Assembly (NCBI GenBank): GCA_945901765.1
Contig: CAMDLO010000009.1
Location: 1 to 52,692, forward strand
DNA from: Cyanobium sp. NIES-981
Lineage (GTDB): Bacteria; Cyanobacteriota; Cyanobacteriia; PCC-6307; Cyanobiaceae
Direction of reading: 5' to 3'
DNA length: 52,692 bases
Under the pieces are notes generated by a model that was not told the origin of the DNA, did no database searches, and was given only the letters and a program-made list of their open reading frames with translations. Numbering within the stretch: the stretch's first letter is position 1; each line of letters starts with the position of its first letter. This document shows, piece after piece, positions 1-7,488 of this stretch. Position numbers and translations under genes: made by a program.

Positions 1-1
1 G

Positions 2-64
2 GGCAACCTCAACGCCCAGCTCCGGCCCGGCACAGCGATCCGCTTCCTGGCGCCGAAATCCTGA
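2..64 (+). CDS. C-terminal end of a biotin-dependent carboxyltransferase-like protein (partial)
   Basis: Only the last 20 codons lie in the window; the gene runs off the left edge and ends at TGA 62-64. The final residues read AQLRPGTAIRF, resembling the RPGD-x-RF tail of the KipA/PxpC (5-oxoprolinase subunit C, allophanate hydrolase subunit 2) family. That assignment rests on a very short stretch and is tentative. It converges on the lyase-like gene that follows. Confidence 0.35.
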   Translation, partial: GNLNAQLRPGTAIRFLAPKS

Positions 65-83
65 GCGCCGCCACAGCCAGCCC

Positions 84-947
84 TCACAGCAGGCCAAGGC
101 GGATGTTGTCGTAATCCACAAAGAAAAGACCCGGCTCGCTCTCTTTGTAAATTCCAAACTTGAGGCGATAGCTATCGGGCGGCGGCGCTGGCGCGGGCAG
201 GCTGCCGGCGCCCGGCTTGGTGGAGCCAATCGCACCATCAAACTCGCCAATCGTCACTCCATCCACCGCAAGATCGATGAACCCGCTGGCCTTTTTCGGG
301 CTGATCTTGAATGCCAAGTCGAATTGATGCCATCGGCCGGGCTTGAGGGTGAATTGCGTGATCACATCCACAGCCTCCTTCAGACCGGTGGGCGTGCTGC
401 GCGACGGCGTGCGCGCGATCAGCTCAAGCGTGTGGGATGTGCCGCGCTTCATGCGCAGGCCCGCGACCGGGGGCAGCGGCGAGGTCTGCCACCACTGCAT
501 GGCGTAGAAAAAACCATTGGTGACAGCCGATCTGGCGGGAATCCGCAGATCAAAGCTGAGGCGGTAGCCACGGTTGAACGCATGGTGCCCCGAGCTGGCA
601 TAGCCGTAGTGGGTGGGGGCGTACTCCGAGCGGTCGATGCCGGTGCCCGATGCCGTCGTGCTGAACGCCAGAAACCGTCTGCCCTTCGGCCCAGCCGTTC
701 TCGGCAGATTGGTGCCGCCTTCCTTGAGCAGAAACAGGGCAGCACCGGCGCCATGTTCGAGATAGTTTCCGCCGCTGCCGATCGCACCGGCATCCCGGCC
801 ATCGGTGATGACCCCTTCGCCGGTCACGGCATAGGGGCGAATGCCGCGGCGACCGTATCGATCAGGCAGCATCCAGGCCGGCAGGATCGCCTGGGGCGCG
901 GGCGTTTCCCGTTCGGGCGCGATGGCCGCCGCCGATCCACTGGCCAC
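84..947 (-). CDS. Polysaccharide lyase-like beta-jelly-roll protein, N-terminus doubtful
   Basis: 287 codons from a GTG start. The second half has the features of concanavalin-like jelly-roll lyases and glycan-binding proteins (heparin lyase I/PF14099-like): a GYRLSFDLRIP strand, FFYAMQWWQTSP with paired Trp, KPGRWHQFDLAFKISP, then DLAVDGVTIGEF and a C-terminal FVDYDNIRLG strand. Such proteins are normally exported, yet this frame has no signal peptide: an in-frame TGA (960-962) lies just upstream of the GTG. A small ORF in another frame (950-1063) encodes exactly such a hydrophobic leader, so a frameshift or coupled translation is possible. Substrate unknown. Confidence is moderate for the fold and low for an enzymatic role. 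Confidence 0.5.
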   Translation of the reverse strand: MASGSAAAIAPERETPAPQAILPAWMLPDRYGRRGIRPYAVTGEGVITDGRDAGAIGSGGNYLEHGAGAALFLLKEGGTNLPRTAGPKGRRFLAFSTTASGTGIDRSEYAPTHYGYASSGHHAFNRGYRLSFDLRIPARSAVTNGFFYAMQWWQTSPLPPVAGLRMKRGTSHTLELIARTPSRSTPTGLKEAVDVITQFTLKPGRWHQFDLAFKISPKKASGFIDLAVDGVTIGEFDGAIGSTKPGAGSLPAPAPPPDSYRLKFGIYKESEPGLFFVDYDNIRLGLL

Positions 948-949
948 GT

Positions 950-1063
950 TCAGGAGCGATCAGAGGAGGAGGGCTGGGCCATGGCCGACCACAACCAGGC
1001 CGCCAGCGAACACACGGCGGCACCAAAGGCCAGGAAGGCGATCAGCAGGTCGGTGCGTTCCAT
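950..1063 (-). CDS. Small hydrophobic ORF, 37 aa; possible displaced signal peptide
   Basis: ATG at 1061-1063, TGA at 950-952. The peptide starts MERTDLLIAFLAFG, has one hydrophobic segment of about 22 residues (residues 6-28), then AMAQPSSSDRS. The A-M-A/Q boundary looks like a signal peptidase I site. It overlaps the end of the upstream NblA-like gene by 22 bases and ends two bases before the GTG of the lyase-like gene. It may be a free-standing small membrane protein coupled to its neighbours, or the leader of the lyase gene separated by a single-base indel. The sequence alone does not decide. Confidence 0.4.
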   Translation of the reverse strand: MERTDLLIAFLAFGAAVCSLAAWLWSAMAQPSSSDRS

Positions 1064-1254
1064 GGGGAGGCCGGCGGTGGGGACATCTGCTGCTGAATCG
1101 CCCAGTTGGTGGCGGCCTTCTGGGTGTGCCAGGCCTGCAGCAGCTGCTTGGCCAGACTACGCAGCTGATCGGCATCAGCGTTGGCATCAATGGCGCGGCT
1201 AAAACGCTCAATCTCAAATTGCTGAGCGATGCTCAGCTCGATCGGGGCATGCAT
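1042..1254 (-). CDS. NblA-like small helical protein
   Basis: 70 aa from the ATG at 1252-1254; a longer in-frame start at 1323 is possible, but the similarity begins at MHAPIELS. The pattern LS-x2-QQF-x4-F near the N-terminus followed by a second helix rich in L/Q (QLLQAWHTQKAATNW) resembles the helix-turn-helix of NblA, the phycobilisome degradation adaptor (PF04485), which opens with L(S/T)LEQQF-x4-F. The second half is less alike, and NblA is usually a little shorter. It could be a related but functionally distinct cyanobacterial family. It overlaps the downstream small membrane ORF. Confidence 0.4.
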   Translation of the reverse strand: MHAPIELSIAQQFEIERFSRAIDANADADQLRSLAKQLLQAWHTQKAATNWAIQQQMSPPPASPWNAPTC

Positions 1255-1417
1255 GGAACACCCATCAATGGTGGTCGCACCGTATTGAGTGCTCCTGTGA
1301 GCAGGCGTAGCAAAAACAACCACCGCGGAGAATTGTGGCGATTTGCTGTCCGAAAGCAGAGCAAAGATCAGAGGGACGAATAAGAGCGATCAGCCCATCT
1401 GATTGCATCAGAAACGC

Positions 1418-1555
1418 CTAGGCCAGTTCCTCGAGATCCTGTAGCAACAGCAGCATCGCGATTCCAAGCAACCCCAGGGCCGTGCCCGTGTTGGCCGGGC
1501 CAACGTTACCGATGGTGCGCGCAGCATCCAGATGCTGAGCCCAGGTGAAGCGCAT
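1418..1555 (-). CDS. Small membrane ORF, 45 aa
   Basis: ATG at 1553-1555, TAG at 1418-1420. The peptide starts MRFTWAQHLDAARTIGNVG and has one hydrophobic C-terminal helix (GTALGLLGIAMLLLLQDLEEL). It fits between the NblA-like gene and the divergent ABC ATPase gene with no competing frame. No family recognised; the soluble head plus a single membrane helix is typical of small cyanobacterial membrane proteins. Confidence 0.4.
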   Translation of the reverse strand: MRFTWAQHLDAARTIGNVGPANTGTALGLLGIAMLLLLQDLEELA

Positions 1556-1674
1556 GGTGCCGTTCCGGTCGTGCGTTTCTAGGGAACCCGGCCGGTGAAC
1601 GCGGCACGCCCCCAGCCGATCCGGGGGTTCCTTTACAAAGGGTCACCGGTTCCGACCGGCGCCAGGATGCCGGG

Positions 1675-2463
1675 ATGACGATGCGTCCTTACCTCGAACT
1701 GGAGGCGGTGGAGGCCTGGCTGGGCCCGCGGCCGGTGTTCGGCAACCTCAACCTGTGCCTGCATCTGGGCGAGCACGCTGTGATCCTGGGCCCGAACGGG
1801 GCGGGCAAGAGCGCCCTGATCAAGCTGCTCAGCCGCGAGCTCTATCCGGTGGTGAAACCGGGCTCCGCCCTGCGGCTGTTCGGCAGCACCCGCGTGAACC
1901 TCTGGGAGCTGCGCTCTCGCATCGGTCTGGTGTCGAGCGATCTGCAGCGGCGCACCGCGGCGGTGGTGCCGGCGGCCGAGGTGGTGCTCTCCGGCTGGTT
2001 CGGCTCGATGGGCATCGGCCGCAGCCAGCAGCCGAACGCGGCCCAGCGGCGGCGGGTGGCAGATCTGATGGCGGAGCTGGGCCTGGCCGAGCTGGCGGAG
2101 CGGCCCTACGGCCAGCTTTCCGATGGCCAGCAGCGCCGGCTGCTGCTGGCCCGGGCCCTGGTGCACGCCCCCGAGGTGCTGGTGCTGGATGAGCCCACCA
2201 ACGGCCTCGACCTGCGGGCCCGCCACCAGCTGCTGACGGCGCTGCGCCGCCTCGCCGGCAGCGGCACCACCCTCTTGATGGTGACCCACCAGCTCAGTGC
2301 GGTGATCCCGGAGATCGAGCGGGTGCTCCTGCTCAAGCAGGGGCAGCTGGTGGGCGATGGGCCGCCGGACCGCCTGCTGACGGATGCGCCCCTCAGCGCC
2401 CTCTTCGACACCCCGCTGCGGGTGGTGGAAGCAGAGGGCTGGCGCCAGGTGCTGCCGGGCTGA
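1675..2463 (+). CDS. ABC transporter ATP-binding protein (ModF/molybdate-iron type)
   Basis: 262 aa, a complete single nucleotide-binding domain. Walker A GPNGAGKS at residues 39-46, signature LSDGQQRR at about 148-155, Walker B VLVLDEPT at about 168-175, and an H-loop in LMVTHQ near 203. The long insertion after Walker A and the pattern SRELYPVVKPGS are those of stand-alone cytoplasmic ATPases annotated as molybdenum or iron ABC ATPases (ModF-like). No permease or binding protein is adjacent, so the transported substrate, or whether it transports at all, is unknown. Two in-frame ATGs (1675, 1681) are equally plausible. DUF427 follows 29 bases downstream. Confidence 0.85.
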   Translation: MTMRPYLELEAVEAWLGPRPVFGNLNLCLHLGEHAVILGPNGAGKSALIKLLSRELYPVVKPGSALRLFGSTRVNLWELRSRIGLVSSDLQRRTAAVVPAAEVVLSGWFGSMGIGRSQQPNAAQRRRVADLMAELGLAELAERPYGQLSDGQQRRLLLARALVHAPEVLVLDEPTNGLDLRARHQLLTALRRLAGSGTTLLMVTHQLSAVIPEIERVLLLKQGQLVGDGPPDRLLTDAPLSALFDTPLRVVEAEGWRQVLPG

Positions 2464-2492
2464 GCGAGGATGGGTGTCACCGCACCGCACCG

Positions 2493-2777
2493 ATGCAGGC
2501 CAGCTGGAATGGCTCCGTGATCGCCCGCAGCGACGACATCGTCACCGTGGAAGGCAACGCCTACTTTCCGCCGGAGGCCCTGGTGGAGGGCTGCTTCCAG
2601 CCTTCCAGCCACCGCAGCGTCTGCGGCTGGAAGGGGGAAGCCCACTACTACGACGTGGTGGTGAACGGCCAGGTGAATGCCAACGCCGCCTGGTTCTATC
2701 CCGATCCCAGCCCAGCTGCTGCCGAGATCAGGGGCCGGGTGGCGTTCTGGAAGGGGGTGCAGGTGAATCAGGGCTGA
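2493..2777 (+). CDS. DUF427 domain protein
   Basis: 94 aa, a single DUF427 (PF04248) domain. The start MQASWNGSVIARS, the central VEGNAYFPPEAL, the WKGEAHYYDVVV strand and the closing VAFWKGVQV match this compact beta-rich family. The molecular function of DUF427 is not established. It shares the strand of the ABC ATPase and may be cotranscribed. Its 3' end overlaps a weak minus-strand ORF by 10 bases. Confidence 0.85.
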   Translation: MQASWNGSVIARSDDIVTVEGNAYFPPEALVEGCFQPSSHRSVCGWKGEAHYYDVVVNGQVNANAAWFYPDPSPAAAEIRGRVAFWKGVQVNQG

Positions 2778-2965
2778 GCGCCGGGCCGACCGGCCGGCAT
2801 GGCCTGCAGCAGCTCATGGGCGAGCAGCAGCTCCATGCCGGCCTTGAACAGGGCCAGGGAAGCGACAACCGCCAGCATCTTCACCACGACCCGACCAGCA
2901 AGAGCCCCAGCAATCTGCCCGGCCTGTCCCGGTGGAACTGTGGCGACCGCTGCTGAGATCAGCAA
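2768..2965 (-). CDS. Possible small membrane protein, 65 aa
   Basis: The frame opens with TTG at 2963-2965; an internal GTG or ATG start before VVVKMLAVVASLALFKAG is as likely. It carries one hydrophobic segment followed by an amphipathic tail (GMELLLAHELLQAM). It lies downstream of another small membrane ORF on the same strand and converges on DUF427. There is no recognised family and no strong start, so it may not be real. Confidence 0.3.
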   Translation of the reverse strand: MLISAAVATVPPGQAGQIAGALAGRVVVKMLAVVASLALFKAGMELLLAHELLQAMPAGRPGAQP

Positions 2966-2989
2966 TCCCTGGCAATCGCCAGCAGGCCG

Positions 2990-3106
2990 TCAGCGGCGAT
3001 CGGGATCGAGGTCGCTGGGGCGACTCAGCACAAACAGCACGGCCCCTGTGAGCAGGGCGCCGACCACCACCATCGCCGTGATCGCCGCCGTGTAATCGAC
3101 CTGCAT
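2990..3106 (-). CDS. Small membrane ORF, 38 aa
   Basis: ATG at 3104-3106, TGA at 2990-2992. The peptide starts MQVDYTAAITAMVVVGALL, has one transmembrane helix (residues about 7-28) and a polar tail ending SRPSDLDPDRR. The size and layout resemble single-helix thylakoid or plasma membrane peptides, but I cannot assign it to a photosystem or NDH family. It lies between the SDR gene and the 2768-2965 ORF on the same strand. Confidence 0.4.
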   Translation of the reverse strand: MQVDYTAAITAMVVVGALLTGAVLFVLSRPSDLDPDRR

Positions 3107-3150
3107 GGCGCCATGACGAAGAACAGAAACCTTAAGCCAGGCGATCGGCC

Positions 3151-4059
3151 TCAGGCGGCAGCGCAGAGTTCCTCGCTCACCTGCCAGAGCCGCTGCCGCT
3201 GGGCCCGGTCCAGGGCAGCAGGCGCGACGCGCACGGCCGTGGGCCAGCCGCGCATCCCGCCCAGCTGATCCGGGCCGTAATGGCCGCCCGGCTCCGCCTC
3301 GGGCGCCGTGGCGGCGTAAAGCTGGGGCAGGGCCCCCATCGCTGCGCTCTGAAACAGCGGACCCATCAGCCGATAGGCGAGTGCCTCCAGGCGCGAACCG
3401 CTCGCTGCCACCGACGCGGGCTGGAGGTTGGTGCGAGCCACGCCGGGATGGGCCGCCAGGGAGCGCACGCCGGTGGAGGCGGCATCCGCGCGGGCCTGCA
3501 GCTCCAGGGCGAACATCACATTGGCCAGCTTGCTCTGGCCGTAGGCCTGCCAGCGGTCGTAGCGCCGCTCCGCCTGCAGATCGTCGAAAGCGATCCGGCC
3601 GAAGTACTGGGCGCCGGAGGTCACACTCACCACCCGGGCGTCAGGGCGACCGGCCATCAGGGGCAGCAGGGCCTGGGTGAGGGCGAAGTGACCCAGGTGG
3701 TTGATGCCGAACTGACTCTCGAAGCCGTCGCGGGTGAGGGTGCGCGGCAGGCCCATCACGCCGGCATTGTTGATCAGCAGATCGAGGCGGCCGTGGCGAT
3801 CCGCCACGGTGGCGGCGGCCCTGCGCACCGAGGCCAGATCGGCCAGGTCGAGGGGGAGCAGCTCCACCACGCCGGCTGCCGCGGCCAGCAGGGTCTGGCG
3901 GGCCTGCTCCCCTTTCTGCTGGCAGCGGCAGCCGAGGATCACCGTGGCGCCGCGGTCGAGCAGGGCCCTGGCCGTTTCCAGACCGAGACCGCTGCTGGCG
4001 CCGGTCACCAGCGCCAGCCGGCCGCTCTGATCAGGGATGGCGGCGGTGGTCCAGGGCAC
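3151..4059 (-). CDS. Short-chain dehydrogenase/reductase (retinol dehydrogenase-like)
   Basis: 302 aa from a GTG start. Classical SDR features: coenzyme motif TGASSGLG at about 19-26, NNAGV in the middle, a catalytic Ser in VSVTSGAQYFG and the active-site pair YGQSK. An arginine-rich stretch after beta-2 (ILGCRCQQKGEQ) suggests NADP(H). Length and the VNHLGHF-like GINHLGHFALTQ resemble retinol dehydrogenase/WW-domain oxidoreductase-like SDRs and protochlorophyllide reductase relatives. The substrate cannot be read from sequence. It stands alone, downstream of the J-domain gene on the same strand. Confidence 0.85.
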   Translation of the reverse strand: MPWTTAAIPDQSGRLALVTGASSGLGLETARALLDRGATVILGCRCQQKGEQARQTLLAAAAGVVELLPLDLADLASVRRAAATVADRHGRLDLLINNAGVMGLPRTLTRDGFESQFGINHLGHFALTQALLPLMAGRPDARVVSVTSGAQYFGRIAFDDLQAERRYDRWQAYGQSKLANVMFALELQARADAASTGVRSLAAHPGVARTNLQPASVAASGSRLEALAYRLMGPLFQSAAMGALPQLYAATAPEAEPGGHYGPDQLGGMRGWPTAVRVAPAALDRAQRQRLWQVSEELCAAA

Positions 4060-4107
4060 GGGGCAGCAGAAGCAGGAGCCGAGACGCTAGGCAGAACCCG
4101 GGCCGGA

Positions 4108-4515
4108 TCAGGCGAGATCGCGGCCGAGGAGCAGGTCGCGGGCGCCGTTCACCAACTGCATCGTGTCGTGGGCACCGCCGCGGTCGGGATGGTGCTCGGC
4201 GGCGCAGCGTTTCCAGGCCTGATTCACCTGGGCGGGCGTGAGCCGGCCGGAGCGGGGCAGGTGCAGACGCTGGCGGGCAATGATCGCCTCGAGATCAGGA
4301 TGCTTGCCGAGGGGGCCCCAGTCGGCTTTGCTCAGCGCGTTGCCGCGCTTCTGGCCCCCCTTGCGTTTGCCGGCTCTGGCGGCCTGCCCGCCGCCGAACC
4401 CCCGGCTGGCGGCCGGCGCTTCACTGGCGGCGCGATCCGAGCGCTCCTCGCGGGGCGTGATCGACAGCAGGGCCGGTTGGCGGGCGGCCGGTTCACGGAC
4501 GGTGGTTTCGGGCAT
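4108..4515 (-). CDS. J-domain protein
   Basis: 135 aa. The N-terminal half is basic and low-complexity (RAGKRKGGQKRGN). The C-terminal half is a J-domain: helix II contains LTPAQVNQAWKRCAAEHHPDRGG with the invariant HPD, followed by a helix III (MQLVNGARDLL). The J-domain stimulates the ATPase of an Hsp70 (DnaK). There is no G/F region or zinc finger, so this is a small type III J-protein whose client specificity would come from the N-terminus. ATG at 4513-4515. The gene lies 56 bases downstream of the hypothetical gene at 4572-4973. Confidence 0.8.
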   Translation of the reverse strand: MPETTVREPAARQPALLSITPREERSDRAASEAPAASRGFGGGQAARAGKRKGGQKRGNALSKADWGPLGKHPDLEAIIARQRLHLPRSGRLTPAQVNQAWKRCAAEHHPDRGGAHDTMQLVNGARDLLLGRDLA

Positions 4516-4571
4516 GGGGCCTCTCCCTCACCCACCAGCTTGCTGCAGCGGCGCCGGCGGCGCGGTGAGCC

Positions 4572-4973
4572 TCAGCACCACGCCGTGAACGTGATCGGCT
4601 CGTACTTGGCGATCGACAGGCTCCAGCCCCGGTTCGCCAGGGCCCGCAACCCCTGCAGCAGGGCGTCGGTGTCGCCGCCGGCCGTCCAGGCCGCCTTGAG
4701 CAGCGGCAGCCGCTCAGCCATCTCCTCCAGGGGCAGCTCCAGCAGCAACAGGCTGTCCGGCCCGGCGGCGCGGCTGAGCTGGCCCTCATCGCTGCGCTGC
4801 CAGATCCGCAGCAGCAGGGCCAGCGCCAGGGCCTGCCCGGCCGCCCCCGGGTCACTGTCGGAGGGAGCGGTGGCGGCGGCGCCGCCGGGCTGCGATTTGC
4901 CGATCAAGGGCAGCGTGCGCCGGCCCTGCTGATCCACCAGGGCCAGGGCAACGAGATAAGGAGCATCAGCCAT
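4572..4973 (-). CDS. Conserved-looking hypothetical protein, 133 aa
   Basis: ATG at 4971-4973. I do not recognise the family. It begins MADAPYLVALALVDQQGRR, has a leucine-rich middle (LALALLLRIWQR; LLLLELPLEEMAERLPLL) and ends in an alpha/beta-like segment WSLSIAKYEPITFTAW. There is no signal peptide or membrane helix; it looks like a soluble cytoplasmic protein. It is upstream of the J-domain gene on the same strand and may share its transcript. A 15-bp tandem repeat lies immediately upstream. Confidence 0.6.
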   Translation of the reverse strand: MADAPYLVALALVDQQGRRTLPLIGKSQPGGAAATAPSDSDPGAAGQALALALLLRIWQRSDEGQLSRAAGPDSLLLLELPLEEMAERLPLLKAAWTAGGDTDALLQGLRALANRGWSLSIAKYEPITFTAWC

Positions 4974-5026
4974 CGGAACGGTTCACCGGCCGCATCACCC
5001 TGGCAGGCCGATGATCACGCGATTGG

Positions 5027-5161
5027 GTTCCTGCAGATGGGGTTCCCGCAGATGGAGTTCCTGCAGATGGAGTTCCTGCAGATGGGGTTCGCTCTGATGA
5101 GCTTCGCTCTGATGGGCTTCGGGTTGATCAGGGCTGGGTTGATCGGGGCTGGGTTGATGGG
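5027..5161. repeat. Degenerate 15-bp tandem repeat, 9 units
   Basis: Nine consecutive 15-base units. The first four are near-identical copies of gttcctgcagatgga; units 5-6 change to gttcgctctgatgag and units 7-9 to ggctgggttgatggg, so the array decays toward its right end. The last unit runs into the 3' end of the tRNA gene. It fills the space between the tRNA and the start of the 4572-4973 gene. A plus-strand frame through it reads as a pentapeptide repeat (MEFLQ), probably only because 15 is a multiple of 3. Confidence 0.9.
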
Positions 5162-5230
5162 GGTCGCGAGGATCGAACTCGCCTAAGGCGGATTATGAGT
5201 CCGCTGCATTCACCAGATTGCTAGACCCCC
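5158..5230 (-). tRNA. tRNA with anticodon CAU (elongator Met or Ile2)
   Basis: A 73-nt cloverleaf on the minus strand. Acceptor GGGGGTC (5224-5230) pairs with GACCCCC (5159-5165), with discriminator A at 5158. The D-arm has a short GCA/TGC stem and the conserved GG. The anticodon arm GCGGA-CTCATAA-TCCGC gives anticodon CAT, followed by a 5-nt variable loop and T-arm GCGAG-TTCGATC-CTCGC. A CAU anticodon can be elongator tRNA-Met or lysidine-modified tRNA-Ile2; the initiator is unlikely given a fully paired acceptor. No CCA is encoded. Confidence 0.92.
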
Positions 5231-5237
5231 GGCCAGG

Positions 5238-5843
5238 TCACCACAGCCCCCGCACGGTCGTGGTGGGCAGGGGGATGGAACCACCTCCAGCACCGCTGAA
5301 ACCCCGGGAGGAATCCGTGCTGAACCGTCCACTCCCGCCGGAGCCGGATGAAGCGCCATCCTGCCAGCCGCCGCCGATGCTGGTGGGGAAACCGTTGGGC
5401 ACATCAGCGGTGCGGCGGGGCACCGGATCACCCTGCTGGTCCAGCAGGAAGCGGGTGGTGTTCTGAATCGCCGTGCTGTCCCAGATGATTGCCTGGTCGG
5501 TGAAGCCCAAACCCATCACCCGGTTGCCGTCGGCACCGCCCATGGCGATCCCGAACAGCTCGGCGATCTGGTTGGGCACGCTCACGGCCCGGGCGAAGGG
5601 GGCGGTGTAGCTGAAGTAGCGGCGCTCCACCAACTCCGGCACGGTCTGCACCGTGTCGCAACGGGTCACCTCCACCGGACCGCTCGGAGCGGCACCGACG
5701 ACACCCGGCAGCGGCGCCTCCAGGGTGGTGGTGCACACCACCGGGCCAGCCTGGGCAGGGGCGGCGGCCGAGGCCAGGGCAGCGGTGAGCGCACCCGCCA
5801 GGAGACTCGCGAAGACGCTCAGCGGGCGGAAGGAAGCTGTCAT
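5238..5843 (-). CDS. Secreted hypothetical protein
   Basis: 201 aa. A signal peptide is clear: [17 protein letters not shown], a hydrophobic alanine-rich core, and a likely cleavage after AQA (about residue 32). The mature part has two Cys (VVCTTT and RCDTV) that could form a disulphide, a central domain with [17 protein letters not shown], and a glycine/serine-rich tail ending in TTTVRGLW. No family is recognised; the layout is common for cyanobacterial periplasmic or cell-surface proteins. It is divergent from pyrE, with 56 bases between starts. Confidence 0.7.
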   Translation of the reverse strand: MTASFRPLSVFASLLAGALTAALASAAAPAQAGPVVCTTTLEAPLPGVVGAAPSGPVEVTRCDTVQTVPELVERRYFSYTAPFARAVSVPNQIAELFGIAMGGADGNRVMGLGFTDQAIIWDSTAIQNTTRFLLDQQGDPVPRRTADVPNGFPTSIGGGWQDGASSGSGGSGRFSTDSSRGFSGAGGGSIPLPTTTVRGLW

Positions 5844-5899
5844 CGGCGCCGGCCGCTACGGACAGCACGCAAACTAGGCAATCCAACGCGCCAGCACCA

Positions 5900-6517
5900 G
5901 TGGTTCATCCGGTTCCCGGGGCGAACAACCCCCCTCCACCACCAGCGGCCACTGCCGACGGGCGGGCGCTCCTGCTCGAGCGGCTGGCCAGCAGGGCCTA
6001 CCGCCACGGCACGTTCACCCTGGCCTCGGGCCGCACCAGCGACCACTACGTGAACTGCAAACCCGTGAGCCTCAGCGGTGAGGGGCTGGCCCTGCTGGGG
6101 GAGCAGCTGCTGGCTCTGGTGGAGCCGGCGGCAGTGGCGGTGGCCGGGCTCACCCTGGGCGCCGACCCACTGGTGAGCGCCGTGGCGATGCGGGCCGCCC
6201 TCGATGGCCGCAGCCTCGATGCCCTGATCGTGCGCAAGGAGGCCAAAGGGCACGGCACCGGCGCCTGGCTGGAGGGTCCGCTGCCGCCGGCGGGCAGCAC
6301 GGTGACGGTGCTGGAGGACGTGGTCACCACGGGCGGCTCCTCGCTCAAAGCCGTGCAGCAGCTGCGTGAGGCCGGCTACGTGGTGAACCGGGTGGTGACG
6401 ATCGTCGACCGGCAGGAGGGCGGCCTGGCGGCGATGACCGCCGCCGGACTGGAACTGCGCAGCCTGTTTCTGCTGGAGGAGGTGGCCGCCGACGCGGCCG
6501 CCGGCGCGGGGCGATGA
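5900..6517 (+). CDS. pyrE: Orotate phosphoribosyltransferase
   Basis: 205 aa from a GTG start. PyrE joins orotate to PRPP to make orotidine 5'-monophosphate in de novo pyrimidine synthesis. The PRPP-binding signature [11 protein letters not shown] sits near residue 137, with the preceding [12 protein letters not shown] flexible loop containing the catalytic lysines. The N-terminal hood ([18 protein letters not shown]) is typical of the family. The stop overlaps the ygfZ start by 4 bases (ATGA), so the two are translationally coupled. Confidence 0.95.
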   Translation: MVHPVPGANNPPPPPAATADGRALLLERLASRAYRHGTFTLASGRTSDHYVNCKPVSLSGEGLALLGEQLLALVEPAAVAVAGLTLGADPLVSAVAMRAALDGRSLDALIVRKEAKGHGTGAWLEGPLPPAGSTVTVLEDVVTTGGSSLKAVQQLREAGYVVNRVVTIVDRQEGGLAAMTAAGLELRSLFLLEEVAADAAAGAGR

Positions 6518-7488
6518 GCGCCGGGGCAGGCCACAGCAGCGTGTGGGACTGGCATCCGGAGGATGCCGCCTTCGCCCGCCAGCCCGCCTGGCTGATCCGC
6601 CTCGACGGCGACGACAGCCGGCGGGTTCTGCACGGCCAGACGAGCGCCGCCATCGAAGCGGCCCGGCCCGGCGACTGGATCCCCACCTGCTGCATCGGAG
6701 CCACGGGCCGGATCACCGCCCTCGCCGAGGTGCTGGTCGATGCAGAGGGCGCCTGGCTGGTGGTGAGCGCCGGCGAAGGTGCGGCGGTGCACCGGGCGCT
6801 GGATCGGGTGCTGTTCCCCGCCGACCGGGTGCGGCTGGGCCCACCACAGCCGGCCTGGTGGCTGCTGCCCGTGGCCGGCCCCGGCGAAACCCTCACGGCC
6901 GCGGCGGGTGGAGGCTGGGCTCCCCTGCCGGCAGGTGGAGGCTGGCAGCTGGGCGAGGGTCCTCTGGGGCACGCGCTGGTGCTGCAGCACGACGCCGCCA
7001 CGCTGCCGGAGGCCTGGGCCGCACGCCGGCCGCTCGAACCGGCTGCCCAGGAGCGCTGGCGGCTGCAGCAGGGGCTGCCGGTCGCACCGGCCGAGCTCAA
7101 CGACGACCACAATCCCTTTGAACTGGGCCTGGCAGCGCGGGTGAGCCTCAGCAAGGGCTGCTACGTGGGCCAGGAAACCCTGGCGAAACTGGCCACCTAC
7201 GACGGTGTGAAGCAGCAGCTGCGCCGCTGGCACTGGACCGCCGCCACCGCCGAGCGGCCGCCCCAGCCCGCTGAGCCCCTCCACGGCGAACCGGGGCAGC
7301 GGCTCGGGCGGATCACCTCCGCGCTCGCGCTGGCCAACGGTGACCGCATCGGCCTGGCGATGGTGCGGCGCCAGGGGCTGGCGCGGAGCGTGCTGGCGGT
7401 GGGCGAAGCGCCGGGTGCGGCCCAGGTGCGGCTGTCCCTGCCGGAGCGATTCGTGGCGCCACCGGTGCGGCCCGCTCAGGGGGTCTGA
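6514..7488 (+). CDS. ygfZ: Folate-binding protein YgfZ (GcvT-like)
   Basis: 324 aa. The diagnostic motif KGCYVGQE with its conserved Cys is at residues 214-221. The N-terminal part has the GcvT-like folate fold ([24 protein letters not shown]). YgfZ proteins support synthesis or repair of some Fe-S clusters in a folate-dependent manner. It is coupled to pyrE by an ATGA overlap, and its 3' end overlaps the convergent nuclease gene by 13 bases. An insertion of glycine-rich sequence (residues about 128-148) looks like a local expansion. Confidence 0.92.
   Translation: MSAGAGHSSVWDWHPEDAAFARQPAWLIRLDGDDSRRVLHGQTSAAIEAARPGDWIPTCCIGATGRITALAEVLVDAEGAWLVVSAGEGAAVHRALDRVLFPADRVRLGPPQPAWWLLPVAGPGETLTAAAGGGWAPLPAGGGWQLGEGPLGHALVLQHDAATLPEAWAARRPLEPAAQERWRLQQGLPVAPAELNDDHNPFELGLAARVSLSKGCYVGQETLAKLATYDGVKQQLRRWHWTAATAERPPQPAEPLHGEPGQRLGRITSALALANGDRIGLAMVRRQGLARSVLAVGEAPGAAQVRLSLPERFVAPPVRPAQGV

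Noticed and set aside
3280-4932. A 550-codon plus-strand frame antisense to the SDR and J-domain genes
   Set aside because: Low-complexity Gly/Ala/His/Gln composition and complete overlap with recognised genes on the other strand.
5036-5184. Plus-strand pentapeptide-like frame (MEFLQ units) through the 15-bp repeat
   Set aside because: The periodicity follows from a 15-base DNA unit. It runs into the tRNA gene and does not fit the A(D/N)Lxx pentapeptide repeat family.
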